A stretch of 36,199 nt of DNA from an uncultured Clostridia bacterium (GTDB taxonomy: Bacteria > Bacillota > Clostridia > Oscillospirales > Acutalibacteraceae), in the NCBI GenBank assembly GCA_904397205.1, contig CAJFOO010000025.1, forward strand, positions 1 through 36,199. Direction: 5' to 3'. Within the stretch, counting starts at the first letter, position 1, and each line of letters starts with the position of its first letter. The position numbers and the translations under genes are program-made. Below, one piece after another: positions 1-9,438 of this stretch. The notes below the pieces were generated by a model that worked only from the letters and a program-made list of their open reading frames with translations, ran no database searches and had not been told where the DNA came from.

Positions 1-1
1 C

Positions 2-298
2 ATTATTATGGGGGATGTGCTGGAACATCTTAGCGACCCGGTGGAAGGGTTGGAAAAAGCTTTCCGTCTGTTAAAAGAAAACGGGGTGCTCTGGCTGTCT
101 ACCCCGAATTATGAAAGCGCTTTTTCACAGATGATGAAAACCGACGATCCCATGTGGAGGGAACCGCATCACATTACATATTTTTCCCGCAAAAGTCTGT
201 ATTCGCTGGCGGATCGGGTGGGGTTCCATGTGGTGCGCTATACGGTGAGTGGTCATTATAACGGATCTATGGAGCTGATCCTGCAAAAAAAGCAGTAA
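2..298 (+). CDS. Class I SAM-dependent methyltransferase, C-terminal fragment (5' truncated by window)
   Basis: Open frame from the window edge: IIMGDVLEHLSDPVEGLEKAFRLLKENGVLWLSTPNYES, typical of the post-motif region of Methyltransf_11/23-like proteins. Confidence 0.75.
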   Translation: MIMGDVLEHLSDPVEGLEKAFRLLKENGVLWLSTPNYESAFSQMMKTDDPMWREPHHITYFSRKSLYSLADRVGFHVVRYTVSGHYNGSMELILQKKQ

Positions 299-325
299 AT
301 CCCTCGTGGAAAGGGATATGATAAA

Positions 326-371
326 TAAAAATCCGAACGTCTGGCTACAATGGCCTTCGTTCGGATTTATT
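326..371. terminator. Hairpin between the methyltransferase and tRNA-Val, possible bidirectional terminator
   Basis: Inverted repeat AAATCCGAACG...CGTTCGGATTT flanked by A/T-rich sequence. Confidence 0.65.
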
Positions 372-376
372 CGTTG

Positions 377-453
377 TGGTGGACGTTAACGGACTTGAAC
401 CGCTGACCCTTTGCACGTCAAGCAAATGCTCTACCAGCTGAGCTAAACGTCCA
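377..453 (-). tRNA. tRNA-Val (anticodon GAC), CCA encoded
   Basis: Reverse complement TGGACGTTTAGCTCAGCTGGTAGAGCATTTGCTTGACGTGCAAAGGGTCAGCGGTTCAAGTCCGTTAACGTCCACCA folds as a cloverleaf; anticodon loop TTGACGT. Confidence 0.95.
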
Positions 454-617
454 CAGCAAGATACTGCAACTGATTATAGCGTATTTTTTGGAAAAAAGCA
501 AGGGTTTTTTCAGAAAATTCCGCCGGATGGGACAAACCGTATTCTTTGGCTTGCCAAATCGGGATTTTTTCTATATGATAGAAGGGAAACATTGCAAACC
601 CGAAAGGAGGGGCAGCC

Positions 618-1547
618 ATGTCTGTGAGCCTGGTGATGGAAGGCGGCGGGATGCGGGGCGCATATACTGCCGGGGTGTTGCAGGTACTGGCGGATCATGG
701 GATCCGGTTCGACGCGGTGTATGGGGTATCTGCCGGGGCGTGCAACGCGCTGAGCTGGATTTCCGGGCAGGTGGATCGCAACCGCGAGATTTTTAACAGC
801 TTTGTCCCCACGCATCAATATTTGAGCCGGCGCAATCTGATTTCGACAGGGAACCTTTTTGGCTACGACTATATTTTCGGGCGGCTGTTTCATGAACAGC
901 TCCCCTTCGATTACGAGACGTTTTACCGATCCCCGGTTCGGTTTCGGGTCGGTGTAACAGACGTAGATACGGGTAAGCCGTTTTTCTTTGAAAAAGAAGA
1001 CCTCGACGACCGGATGGATGTGATCCGCGCCAGCAGCGCCCTGCCGTTTGTCTCGCGGATGGTGGAAATCCGCGGGCGGCGGTATCTCGACGGCGGGGTT
1101 GCCATGCCCATCCCGCTGGAGCAGGCCGTACAGGACGGCTATGACCGGCATGTGGTTATCCTCACCCGTGATGCGTCGTATGTGCGGCCGGACAAGCCGG
1201 ATTACCCCAGGCGGCTGCTGCAAACCCATTTCCGGCGGTATCCGGCGCTGGTGCGTGCCATGCTGGAGCGGCCGAAGGTGTATCGGGAGGAGCTTACCTA
1301 CTGCCGTCAGATGCAGGAGCAGGGCAAGGCATATCTGATCCGGCCGAGCGTGCCGGTACAGGTAGCGCGGTGTGAGCGCAATCCGGAAAAGATCCTGCCC
1401 TATTATGAACTGGGAAAGCTGGACTGCCAGGAGCAGATGCCGGAAATCCTGGCATTTGTGAACGGCCCGGGAGAAAACGAAAAAGATAACATAGCAGAGA
1501 AGGACCCTGTGTATGCAGGGGAAAGGGAGGAAGTATGTCGGACGTAA
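618..1547 (+). CDS. Patatin-like phospholipase family protein
   Basis: N-terminal EGGGMRG oxyanion motif, GVSAG nucleophile elbow (GxSxG), downstream DGG (YLDGGVA); SD-like AAAGGAGGGG upstream. Confidence 0.9.
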   Translation: MSVSLVMEGGGMRGAYTAGVLQVLADHGIRFDAVYGVSAGACNALSWISGQVDRNREIFNSFVPTHQYLSRRNLISTGNLFGYDYIFGRLFHEQLPFDYETFYRSPVRFRVGVTDVDTGKPFFFEKEDLDDRMDVIRASSALPFVSRMVEIRGRRYLDGGVAMPIPLEQAVQDGYDRHVVILTRDASYVRPDKPDYPRRLLQTHFRRYPALVRAMLERPKVYREELTYCRQMQEQGKAYLIRPSVPVQVARCERNPEKILPYYELGKLDCQEQMPEILAFVNGPGENEKDNIAEKDPVYAGEREEVCRT

Positions 1548-4500
1548 TTCGCGTATTTGTAGAAAAAAAGCCGGGGTTTGATGTGGAGGCCCGGCAGCTA
1601 TTGGCTGATTTGCAGGAGCATTTGGGGATTTCTTCCCTGCGATCCCTGCGGCTGCTGCACCGGTATGATGTTTCCGGGCTGAGCCGGGAAGAATTTGCCC
1701 CGGCCTGCCGGACCATTTTTTCAGAGCCCAATGTGGATGAGGTGTATGAGGAAGAAGTTTCCTTTCCCTCCGGGTGGACGGCCTTTGCCATCGAATACCT
1801 TCCCGGGCAGTACGACCAGCGGGCAGATTCGGCGGCGCAGTGCGTCCAGCTTTTGACGCATGGGGAACGTCCTGAGGTAGCCACGGCGCGGGTGATTGCA
1901 CTGGAGGGGGAATTCTCCCCGGCACAGTGGGAGAACATCCAGCAGTACCTCATCAACCCGGTGGAATGCCGGCTGGCCTCTATGGAAAAACCCGAAAGCC
2001 TCGATCTCGAAACCGACGTGCCGGACGATGTGGAGCGTGTGAATGGCTTTATCGGTTGGGACGATACGCTGTTGGAGAAATATTATCACGGCATGGGCTT
2101 TGCCATGACGATGGATGACCTGCGGTTTTGCCGGGATTACTTCCGCGACGAGGAAAACCGCGATCCTTCCGTGACGGAGCTGCGGGTCATCGATACCTAT
2201 TGGTCGGATCACTGCCGGCATACCACGTTTCTCACCCGGCTGGAAGAGATCGAAATCCAGAAGGGGGCGCTGAGCGGGGCCATCGAGGAGGCTCTTGCCG
2301 CGTACCATGCCGCCCGCGGGGAAGTCTATGGCAAAACGGATCGCCCGGTTTCCCTGATGGATATGGCCGTGGTGGGGATGAAGCTCCTGCGGAAGCAGGG
2401 CAGGCTGCCGGATCTGGATGTGAGTGAGGAAATTAATGCCTGCTCCATCGAGGTGCCGGTCGAGGTAGACGGGCAGGTCCAGCGCTGGCTGGTCCAGTTT
2501 AAAAATGAGACGCACAACCATCCCACGGAGATCGAACCGTTCGGCGGAGCGGCCACCTGCCTGGGCGGGGCCATCCGCGACCCGCTTTCCGGCCGCGCCT
2601 ATGTGTACCAGGCCATGCGGGTGACGGGTTCGGGTGATCCCCGTACGCCGGTGGAGGAAACCCTGCTCGGTAAGCTCCCTACCCGCAAAATCACCACGAC
2701 GGCCGCGGCGGGCTACAGCTCCTACGGGAACCAGGTGGGCCTGGCGACAGGCCAGGTCACGGAGCTGTACGATCCGGGCTATGTGGCTAAGCGGATGGAA
2801 ATTGGTGCGGTGATTGGGGCTTCCCCGAAAGAAAATGTGACACGGGGCATCCCGGAGCCGGGCGATGCGATTGTACTGCTGGGCGGTGCGACCGGCCGGG
2901 ACGGCTGCGGCGGTGCGACAGGTTCTTCCAAAGCCCACACGCAGGATTCGATTACCGAGTGCGGGGCCGAAGTACAAAAGGGAAACCCGCCCACCGAGCG
3001 GAAAATCCAGCGATTGTTCCGTAACCCGGAGGTCGCGAAGAAGATCAAACGGTGCAACGATTTCGGTGCGGGCGGGGTATGCGTAGCCATCGGCGAGCTG
3101 GCTGACGGGCTGTACATCACGCTGGATGACGTGCCGAAAAAATACGACGGCCTCGACGGTACGGAGCTTGCCATTTCCGAGTCCCAGGAGCGTATGGCGG
3201 TCGTTTTGGCCCCGGGCGATGTGGATGCTTTCCTCGCCGCGGCAAAGGAAGAAAACCTGCCGGCAACGGTGGTAGCTAAGGTTACCGGGGAACGCCGTCT
3301 GCGCATGGTCTGGCGCGGGGACTGCATTGTGGACATCAGCCGTGATTTCCTCAATACGAACGGCGTACCCCAGACGGCTCGGGCGTGGATTGCCGCACCG
3401 GATCCGGCGCAGTCCTACCGCGATCAGGTTCCCGAACCGCTGCGGGAGATGCCGCTGACCGAAGCGTTCCGGGAAAACCTGGCGCGCCTGGAGGTGTGTT
3501 CGCAAAAAGGGATGGTGGAGCGGTTTGACGCGAGCATTGGGGCGGCGACCGTCCTGATGCCGTTTGCGGGAAAATACCAGCTCACCCCCGAAGAAGCCAT
3601 GGTGGCCAAGCTTCCGCTGGAGCGAGGGGAGACGGACGATGCGACGGTAATGGGGTACGGCTATCTCCCGGGGATTGCGAAGTTCAGCCCGTTTCACAGC
3701 GCGGCGTACGCCGTGGTGGAAAGCTGTTCCAAATTGGCGGCGGTGGGGGCCAATCCCCTGGCGGCCCGCCTGACCTTCCAGGAATATTTCCCGCGCCTGC
3801 GCCACGATCCGCAGCGTTGGGGACAGCCTGCCGCTGCCCTGCTCGGCGCGCTTTCGGCGCAGCTGGGGCTGGGGATCCCGGCGATTGGCGGCAAGGACAG
3901 TATGTCCGGTTCGTTCGAGAGCCTGGACGTGCCGCCCACACTGGTGAGCTTTGCCGTGGGGATGACCAAGGCCAGCCGTACGGTATCGGCGGCGTTCCAG
4001 CGGACGGGATCGCAGGTGTTGCTGCTCCCCCTGCCGGAAAACGGCGATACCCTGCTGCCTGAGTGGAAAAAACTGCGGGCGTATTACGAGGCGGTGCACC
4101 GCATGGCGCAAAACGGGCAGATTGCTTCTGCGTCGGTGGTGAAGGAGGGCGGCGTGGCTGCCGCTGTAGCCCGCATGTGTTTTGGCAACGGACTGGGCTT
4201 TGCCTTTGATCCCTCCTGTCAGGGAGAACTTGCCCGCGCGGTGCTGTTTGCGCCCAAGTCCGGCGAACTGGTGATCGAGCTGGCAGAAGGGGCCGGGCTG
4301 GATCCTGCGCTTGACGGGGTGCTGCTGGGCCAGGTGACGCAGTCCCCGGAGATTGTGCTGGACGGACAGGCCATGGCGCTTCCGGATTTACTCGCCCGAT
4401 GGACTGGTACGCTGGAAGAAGTCTTCCCCACCTGTGTGCCGGAAGAGAAGCTGTCCCGGGAGATCCCCCTGTTTACCCAAAGGAATCCCCAGGGCCCGGC

Positions 4501-5311
4501 GGTGCGCACGGCAAAACCGCGAGTGTTTATCCCGGTGTTCCCGGGGACCAACTGCGAGGTGGATACGGCCCGTGCCTTTGAAGCGGCCGGCGCACAGACG
4601 GACATCCTGGTGGTGCGCAACCTGTCGCCCGCCGAGATTGAGGATACCCTCCGGGAGATGGAAAAACGGATCCGCCAGGCTCAGATTTTGATGTTCCCCG
4701 GCGGCTTCTCCGGCGGCGACGAGCCGGACGGCTCCGGCAAGTTTATCGCCACCACGTTCCGCAACCCGCGGATGGCCGAGGCGGTTTCGGCGCTTTTGGA
4801 GCAGCGCGACGGTCTCATTTTGGGGATTTGCAACGGGTTCCAGGCGCTGATCAAACTGGGGCTGGTTCCTTACGGAAAAATTACCCCGCCTTCGGAGCAC
4901 GCCCCAACCCTGACATTCAATACCTTGGGCCGCCATGTTTCCCGCATGGTATACACCCGGGTGACGTCGGTCCGCTCCCCCTGGCTGGCTGGAGTGGAAA
5001 CGGGCGATATCCATGCGGTGCCGGTTTCCCACGGCGAGGGCCGGTTTGTCGCCAGCCCGCAGGTGCTCGAGGAGCTGGCTGCCAATGGGCAGGTGGCGAC
5101 GCAGTATGTGGATCCACAGGGCAATCCCAGCGGGGATATCCGGTGGAACCCCAACGGCTCCCTGTGCGCCGTGGAAGGGATTACCAGCCCGGACGGCCGG
5201 GTCTTTGGGAAAATGGCGCATTCCGAGCGCATGGGAAAGGATCTGTACCGCAATGTGCCGGGAGAAAAGGATCAGAAGATCTTTGCTTCCGGGGTCAAAT
5301 ATTTCCAATAA
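1535..5311 (+). CDS. purL: Phosphoribosylformylglycinamidine synthase, single-chain
   Basis: 1258 aa; FKNETHNHPTEIEPFGGAATCLGG and a C-terminal glutamine amidotransferase domain with FPGGFSGGDE and GICNGFQ; overlaps the patatin stop codon. Confidence 0.97.
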   Translation: MSDVIRVFVEKKPGFDVEARQLLADLQEHLGISSLRSLRLLHRYDVSGLSREEFAPACRTIFSEPNVDEVYEEEVSFPSGWTAFAIEYLPGQYDQRADSAAQCVQLLTHGERPEVATARVIALEGEFSPAQWENIQQYLINPVECRLASMEKPESLDLETDVPDDVERVNGFIGWDDTLLEKYYHGMGFAMTMDDLRFCRDYFRDEENRDPSVTELRVIDTYWSDHCRHTTFLTRLEEIEIQKGALSGAIEEALAAYHAARGEVYGKTDRPVSLMDMAVVGMKLLRKQGRLPDLDVSEEINACSIEVPVEVDGQVQRWLVQFKNETHNHPTEIEPFGGAATCLGGAIRDPLSGRAYVYQAMRVTGSGDPRTPVEETLLGKLPTRKITTTAAAGYSSYGNQVGLATGQVTELYDPGYVAKRMEIGAVIGASPKENVTRGIPEPGDAIVLLGGATGRDGCGGATGSSKAHTQDSITECGAEVQKGNPPTERKIQRLFRNPEVAKKIKRCNDFGAGGVCVAIGELADGLYITLDDVPKKYDGLDGTELAISESQERMAVVLAPGDVDAFLAAAKEENLPATVVAKVTGERRLRMVWRGDCIVDISRDFLNTNGVPQTARAWIAAPDPAQSYRDQVPEPLREMPLTEAFRENLARLEVCSQKGMVERFDASIGAATVLMPFAGKYQLTPEEAMVAKLPLERGETDDATVMGYGYLPGIAKFSPFHSAAYAVVESCSKLAAVGANPLAARLTFQEYFPRLRHDPQRWGQPAAALLGALSAQLGLGIPAIGGKDSMSGSFESLDVPPTLVSFAVGMTKASRTVSAAFQRTGSQVLLLPLPENGDTLLPEWKKLRAYYEAVHRMAQNGQIASASVVKEGGVAAAVARMCFGNGLGFAFDPSCQGELARAVLFAPKSGELVIELAEGAGLDPALDGVLLGQVTQSPEIVLDGQAMALPDLLARWTGTLEEVFPTCVPEEKLSREIPLFTQRNPQGPAVRTAKPRVFIPVFPGTNCEVDTARAFEAAGAQTDILVVRNLSPAEIEDTLREMEKRIRQAQILMFPGGFSGGDEPDGSGKFIATTFRNPRMAEAVSALLEQRDGLILGICNGFQALIKLGLVPYGKITPPSEHAPTLTFNTLGRHVSRMVYTRVTSVRSPWLAGVETGDIHAVPVSHGEGRFVASPQVLEELAANGQVATQYVDPQGNPSGDIRWNPNGSLCAVEGITSPDGRVFGKMAHSERMGKDLYRNVPGEKDQKIFASGVKYFQ

Positions 5312-5334
5312 GGCGGGATAGCCTGCTGAAAAAG

Positions 5335-5359
5335 AAAAGACGCCCTGTGGCGTCTTTTT
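5335..5359. terminator. Bidirectional intrinsic terminator between convergent purL and alr
   Basis: AAAAGACGCC-ctgt-GGCGTCTTTTTG. Confidence 0.9.
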
Positions 5360-5368
5360 GTTTTGCCG

Positions 5369-6568
5369 TTATTCCTCGGCAGGCGGGCAGATGTAATTGA
5401 GCTGTCCCACCGGACGGCCTTCCCGCAGGTAGATCCGCGGGACCCGTTTTCCCACAATGCAGATCGTCTCATACGGGATGGTATGGTTGAGTGCGGCTAG
5501 TTCTTCCACGGGGATTTCCTCCGTCCCGTCCCGGCCAAAGATGGTGACGGTCATGCCTTCCTGCGCTTCGGGGATGTCGGTGACGTCCAGCATGAGCTGA
5601 TCCATGCACACGCGTCCCACAATCGGTGCGCGTTTTCCGCATACCAGCATATCGGCCTGGTCATACAGATACCGGGGATACCCGTCGGCATACCCGATCG
5701 GTACGGTAGCCACGCGGGTTTGGCGCCGGGTATGGAAGCAGCGGCCGTAGCTGATGGAGGTATCCGGCTCTACGGTTTTCAGCAGGGAAATGATGGTTTT
5801 GAGTTCCATGGCCGGCTGCAGGGGGAGGGGATGGCGGATCGCCTGCGAAGGCAGGATACCGTAAACAATGATGCCCGGGCGGACCATATCCAGGTGGAAC
5901 TCGGGATAATCCAGGACAGCCCCGCTGTTGGAGCAGTGCCGCAGAGGGAACGTGATCCCTCTGGCCTTCAGCTTTTCGAGCGCGTCCCAAAAGCGGGCAT
6001 ATTGCTCGTGGGTAAAGGCTTCCCCGCTTTCCCCCTCGTCCGATACGGCAAAGTGGGTAAAAATCCCCTCCGGCACCAGGCCGGGAAGCCGGTATACCTG
6101 TTCAATTTCGTCGAGGGTAGACCGGTACTGCGTTTCTTTCTGGTATAAAAACCCGATCCGGCTCATGCCGGTATCGACTTTTACATGGATGGAGACCGCC
6201 GTGCCGGCCTTTGCCGCAAAGGATGAGAGCGCCTCGGCATAGGCGAAAGAGAACACCGTTTGCGAAATATGCAGTTCGCTGAGTCTGGCGGCCAGGGAAG
6301 GGGGGGTATGGCCCAAAATCAAAATGGATCCGGAAATCCCGCCGCGGCGAAGCTGGATGGCTTCTTCCAAATTGGATACCCCAAACCAATCCGCTCCCAT
6401 GGCTTCCAGCTCCCGGGCGACAAACACGGCCCCATGGCCGTACCCGTCGGCTTTCACGATCCAGCAGATTTTTGTGCCCGTATGCACCGCTTGCCGGATC
6501 GTCGTATAATTGTGGCGGATGGAATCCAGGTTGATTTCCGCCCAGGTCCGTTTCAAAAAGTCCTGCAT
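5369..6568 (-). CDS. alr: Alanine racemase
   Basis: KADGYGHGA PLP-lysine motif, YGRCFHTRRQTRVATVPIGYADGYPR. Start placed at MQDFLKRTW because the longer ORF runs through the promoter. Confidence 0.95.
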   Translation of the reverse strand: MQDFLKRTWAEINLDSIRHNYTTIRQAVHTGTKICWIVKADGYGHGAVFVARELEAMGADWFGVSNLEEAIQLRRGGISGSILILGHTPPSLAARLSELHISQTVFSFAYAEALSSFAAKAGTAVSIHVKVDTGMSRIGFLYQKETQYRSTLDEIEQVYRLPGLVPEGIFTHFAVSDEGESGEAFTHEQYARFWDALEKLKARGITFPLRHCSNSGAVLDYPEFHLDMVRPGIIVYGILPSQAIRHPLPLQPAMELKTIISLLKTVEPDTSISYGRCFHTRRQTRVATVPIGYADGYPRYLYDQADMLVCGKRAPIVGRVCMDQLMLDVTDIPEAQEGMTVTIFGRDGTEEIPVEELAALNHTIPYETICIVGKRVPRIYLREGRPVGQLNYICPPAEE

Positions 6569-6619
6569 AGCTTCCCCCTTTGGGCCGGCTGGCCCGGTGT
6601 ATGTTGCGTCATGCCTTTT

Positions 6620-6648
6620 ATTATATGGCTGTACCCTTAAATAGTCAA
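6620..6648 (-). promoter_or_regulatory. Sigma-A-type promoter of alr
   Basis: On the minus strand TTGACT-N17-TATAAT. Confidence 0.75.
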
Positions 6649-6697
6649 CCGGATGGGGGTTCATTTTTTGTCCCCCTCAAGATTTCCATGGCGTTTG

Positions 6698-6745
6698 CAG
6701 GAAAATTTTACCCGATCCCACAAAAAGATGGGAAATTTTCCTGCG
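6698..6745. repeat. Long inverted repeat / hairpin in the alr-small ORF divergent intergenic region
   Basis: GCAGGAAAATTT (6698-6709) perfectly complementary to AAATTTTCCTGC (6734-6745), with inner CCC/GGG and ATC/GAT pairing. Confidence 0.85.
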
Positions 6746-6820
6746 GGATTCGATCTTCTTTTTTGCTTCTTTCGCATATACTAAAAAAGCGTCTTTTAAA
6801 AGATAAAGGAGGAAAGTGCA

Positions 6821-6958
6821 ATGGAAAATACCAAGGAATGGCTTCTTTCGCGGCCGGAACGGCTCCTCCCGGCAGGGAAAAAGAGCGACTCCGCCGCCTT
6901 GTGCGATCTGGATGACTGGTTGTTTTTGGGGGAAGAATGGCTCCCCAGCGAACGGTGA
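6821..6958 (+). CDS. Putative 45-aa small protein of unknown function
   Basis: MENTKEWLLSRPERLLPAGKKSDSAALCDLDDWLFLGEEWLPSER; strong SD AAAGGAGG about 8 nt upstream; followed closely by an intrinsic terminator. Below the length cutoff of the supplied ORF track in this frame. Confidence 0.6.
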   Translation: MENTKEWLLSRPERLLPAGKKSDSAALCDLDDWLFLGEEWLPSER

Positions 6959-6980
6959 GGCCAGATACAACAAAGAAGAG

Positions 6981-7022
6981 CTCCATGCAGCGGGAAGGCT
7001 CCCGGACGCATGGAGTTTTTTG
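6981..7022 (+). terminator. Intrinsic terminator after the small ORF
   Basis: CTCCATGC..CGGGA..TCCCG..GCATGGAG followed by TTTTTTGTTT. Confidence 0.9.
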
Positions 7023-7066
7023 TTTCCGTCCCCTTCCGGCAGGTCCTGCGCACACAGGACGAAGGG

Positions 7067-8086
7067 TTATGGTTTGGCAGGGGGGAGGAATCCGATTTTT
7101 TTCATTACCTTGCTCAGCGTCCGCTGTGAGAGGGATAGGGCCGTTTGGGCAGCGGCAGTGTAGCATTGTTCCAGATAGGCTTTGTCCTGGATGAGACGGG
7201 CGTATTCCTCCTGGATGGGGCGCAGGTGATCCGTCACGGCTTCTGCTACCGCGGCCTTGAAGTCCCCATACCCCTTGCCGTCGAATTCCTTCTCGATTTC
7301 CGCGCAGCTTTTCCCGGTGACACAGGAATAAATGCCTATCAGGTTGTTGACGCCGTCCTTGCCTTCGGCATAGCGTACGCCGCCTTCACTGTCGGTGACG
7401 GCCCGCTTGAATTTGCGCACAATATCGTCGGGCTTGTCGAGCAGGGCCACCCAGGCGTTGGGGTTCTCATCGGATTTGGACATCTTCTTTGTGGGATCCT
7501 GGAGCGACATGATGCGTGCCCCGTCCTTGGGGATGTACGGGTCGGGGATGGTAAAGGTCGGGCTGTAGATCCCATTGAACCGCGCGGCAATATCCCTCGC
7601 AAGCTCCAGATGCTGCTTCTGGTCTGCCCCGACCGGGACGAGATCCGCCTGGTAGAGCAGGATATCCGCGGCCATCAGGCTGGGGTACGCAAACAGGCCC
7701 ACGTTGATGTTGTCGGCGTGCTTTAAGGATTTATCCTTGAACTGGGTCATGCGGGAGAGCTCCCCGAATTGGGTATAGCAGTTTAAAATCCAGGCCAGCT
7801 CGGCATGGGTATGCACCTGGCTTTGGATGAAAAACGGGCTTTTTTGGGGATCGACACCGCAGGCCAGCAGCAGGGCATATGCCTCCAGGGTATTGCGGCG
7901 GAACACGGCAGGTTCCTGGCGCACGGTGATGGTATGCAGGTCGGCCAGGGCAAAAATACACCGATACTCCTCCTGGAGCTGGGTCCAGTTTTTCAGTGCG
8001 CCCAGATAATTGCCGAGGGTGATGGTTCCGCTGGGCTGGATGGCGCTGAAGATGATTTTTTTCTGTGGGGGTGTGGTCGTTTCCAT
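7067..8086 (-). CDS. trpS: Tryptophanyl-tRNA synthetase
   Basis: IFSAIQPSGTITLGNYLGALKNW; PVGADQKQHLELARDIA; KKMSKS. Confidence 0.97.
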   Translation of the reverse strand: METTTPPQKKIIFSAIQPSGTITLGNYLGALKNWTQLQEEYRCIFALADLHTITVRQEPAVFRRNTLEAYALLLACGVDPQKSPFFIQSQVHTHAELAWILNCYTQFGELSRMTQFKDKSLKHADNINVGLFAYPSLMAADILLYQADLVPVGADQKQHLELARDIAARFNGIYSPTFTIPDPYIPKDGARIMSLQDPTKKMSKSDENPNAWVALLDKPDDIVRKFKRAVTDSEGGVRYAEGKDGVNNLIGIYSCVTGKSCAEIEKEFDGKGYGDFKAAVAEAVTDHLRPIQEEYARLIQDKAYLEQCYTAAAQTALSLSQRTLSKVMKKIGFLPPAKP

Positions 8087-8107
8087 AGGTTTCTTTCCTC
8101 CAAATGG

Positions 8108-9304
8108 TTATTGGGCGCGCATTTCGGCGGCAAGCTGGCCAAGGCGCTCTGTGCCGAGGACGATCTGTTCGTCGGTGGGGGTAGAGAAGTTCATGCGGAA
8201 CGAAGCGCAGGGGAGCGATTCGTCGGTAAGGAACGCGCTGCCCGGCACGACGCAGACCTTTTTCTCGACGGCTTTGCGGCAAAATTCCAGCATGTCGATC
8301 CCTTCCGGCAGCGTACACCAGACAAACAGGCCGCCTTCTACGGGAGCGTAAGTTACCCCCTGCGGCACGAGATGTTCTTCGATTTTTCCGAGGATGAGGG
8401 CCGATTTCTGGCGGTAAATTTCCCGCAGGCGGGCCAGATGTCCGGTATAGTCGTATTCGGTCAAAAAGGCGTGGCAGAGCATCTGGGCCAAAATATTGGT
8501 GTGTACGTCCTGCCCCTGCTTGCCGACCACCATTTTCTGAAGGATTTCCTTCGGGGCGCAGGCGTAGCCCACGCGCAGGCCGGGGGAAATTACCTTGGAG
8601 AAGGAACCGGCGTAGATCACAAGGCCCTCCTCGTCAAAGGACTTGATGCAGGGCAGATCCTGCCCGGATACGCGCAGATCGCCGTAGGGGTTGTCCTCCA
8701 GAATGAGCACGCCGTACTGCTTGGCCAGAGCGTAGAGGGCTTTGCGTTTTTCGAGGGACATCGTAATGCCGGAGGGGTTCTGGAAATTCGGGATCGTATA
8801 GATGCATCTCGCGTCCGGCTCTTCGCGCAGGGCCTGTTCGAGAGCCGCGAGATCCATGCCGTCGGACTGCATGGGGATGCCGCGCAGCCGGACCCGGTAG
8901 GAACGGAAGGTATTGAGCGAGCCAATGAAGCTGGGGGCTTCGCACAGGATGACATCGCCCTCATTGCACAGGACTTTTGCAGCCAGATCCATGACCTGCT
9001 GCGCGCCGGAGGTAATAAGCACGTCATCCATCTCTTTCCCGATGTGCAGACGGTCCCGCAGATCCTGGCGTACGGCGTCGCGCAGGGCGGGATAGCCTTC
9101 GGTAAAGTTATATTGCAGCGCGCCGATGGGATTTTCGGCAAAAATTTTAGCGGAAATCTCGGCCATTTCGCGGCAGGGGAACGCCTCGGGGGCAGGATTG
9201 CCCGCAGAAAACGGGATGTACTCGGGATTGGCGGAGTATTTGAAAATCTCCCGGATAGCGGAAGGCTTCATATGGCGCATCCGTTCGGCGATAACGTATT
9301 CCAT
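8108..9304 (-). CDS. PLP-dependent aminotransferase, class I/II (2-aminoadipate/aromatic transaminase-like)
   Basis: YNFTEGYPALRDAVRQDL, IPNFQNPSGITMSLEKRKALY, EDNPYGDLR, YAGSFSKVISPGLRVGY. Confidence 0.9.
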   Translation of the reverse strand: MEYVIAERMRHMKPSAIREIFKYSANPEYIPFSAGNPAPEAFPCREMAEISAKIFAENPIGALQYNFTEGYPALRDAVRQDLRDRLHIGKEMDDVLITSGAQQVMDLAAKVLCNEGDVILCEAPSFIGSLNTFRSYRVRLRGIPMQSDGMDLAALEQALREEPDARCIYTIPNFQNPSGITMSLEKRKALYALAKQYGVLILEDNPYGDLRVSGQDLPCIKSFDEEGLVIYAGSFSKVISPGLRVGYACAPKEILQKMVVGKQGQDVHTNILAQMLCHAFLTEYDYTGHLARLREIYRQKSALILGKIEEHLVPQGVTYAPVEGGLFVWCTLPEGIDMLEFCRKAVEKKVCVVPGSAFLTDESLPCASFRMNFSTPTDEQIVLGTERLGQLAAEMRAQ

Positions 9305-9342
9305 AGGGGGACACCTTTCTTTCTGAAAAATTCTTATATATT

Positions 9343-9371
9343 ATTGTAGCATAAACCGGGCGAACAATCAA
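9343..9371 (-). promoter_or_regulatory. Sigma-A-type promoter of the aminotransferase-trpS unit
   Basis: Minus strand TTGATT-N17-TACAAT. Confidence 0.65.
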
Positions 9372-9438
9372 CGTATATCCGGCGGCGGACAGCCGGGCAG
9401 AGGATTTCCCATTTCCCGGCAAAATGCCCCGGCGGGTT

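Noticed and set aside
1721-4111. 796-aa ORF on the minus strand opposite purL
   Set aside because: Shadow ORF caused by GC-rich codon usage of purL; Arg/His/Pro-rich composition, no recognisable domain, and purL is unambiguous.
6760-6815. Sporulation sigma-factor promoter for the 45-aa ORF
   Set aside because: Only the -10-like CATATACTA matches; no acceptable -35 at the expected spacing, so not called as a promoter.
7805-9349. 514-aa plus-strand ORF opposite the aminotransferase
   Set aside because: Antisense shadow; the aminotransferase on the minus strand has all family motifs, a promoter and an SD.
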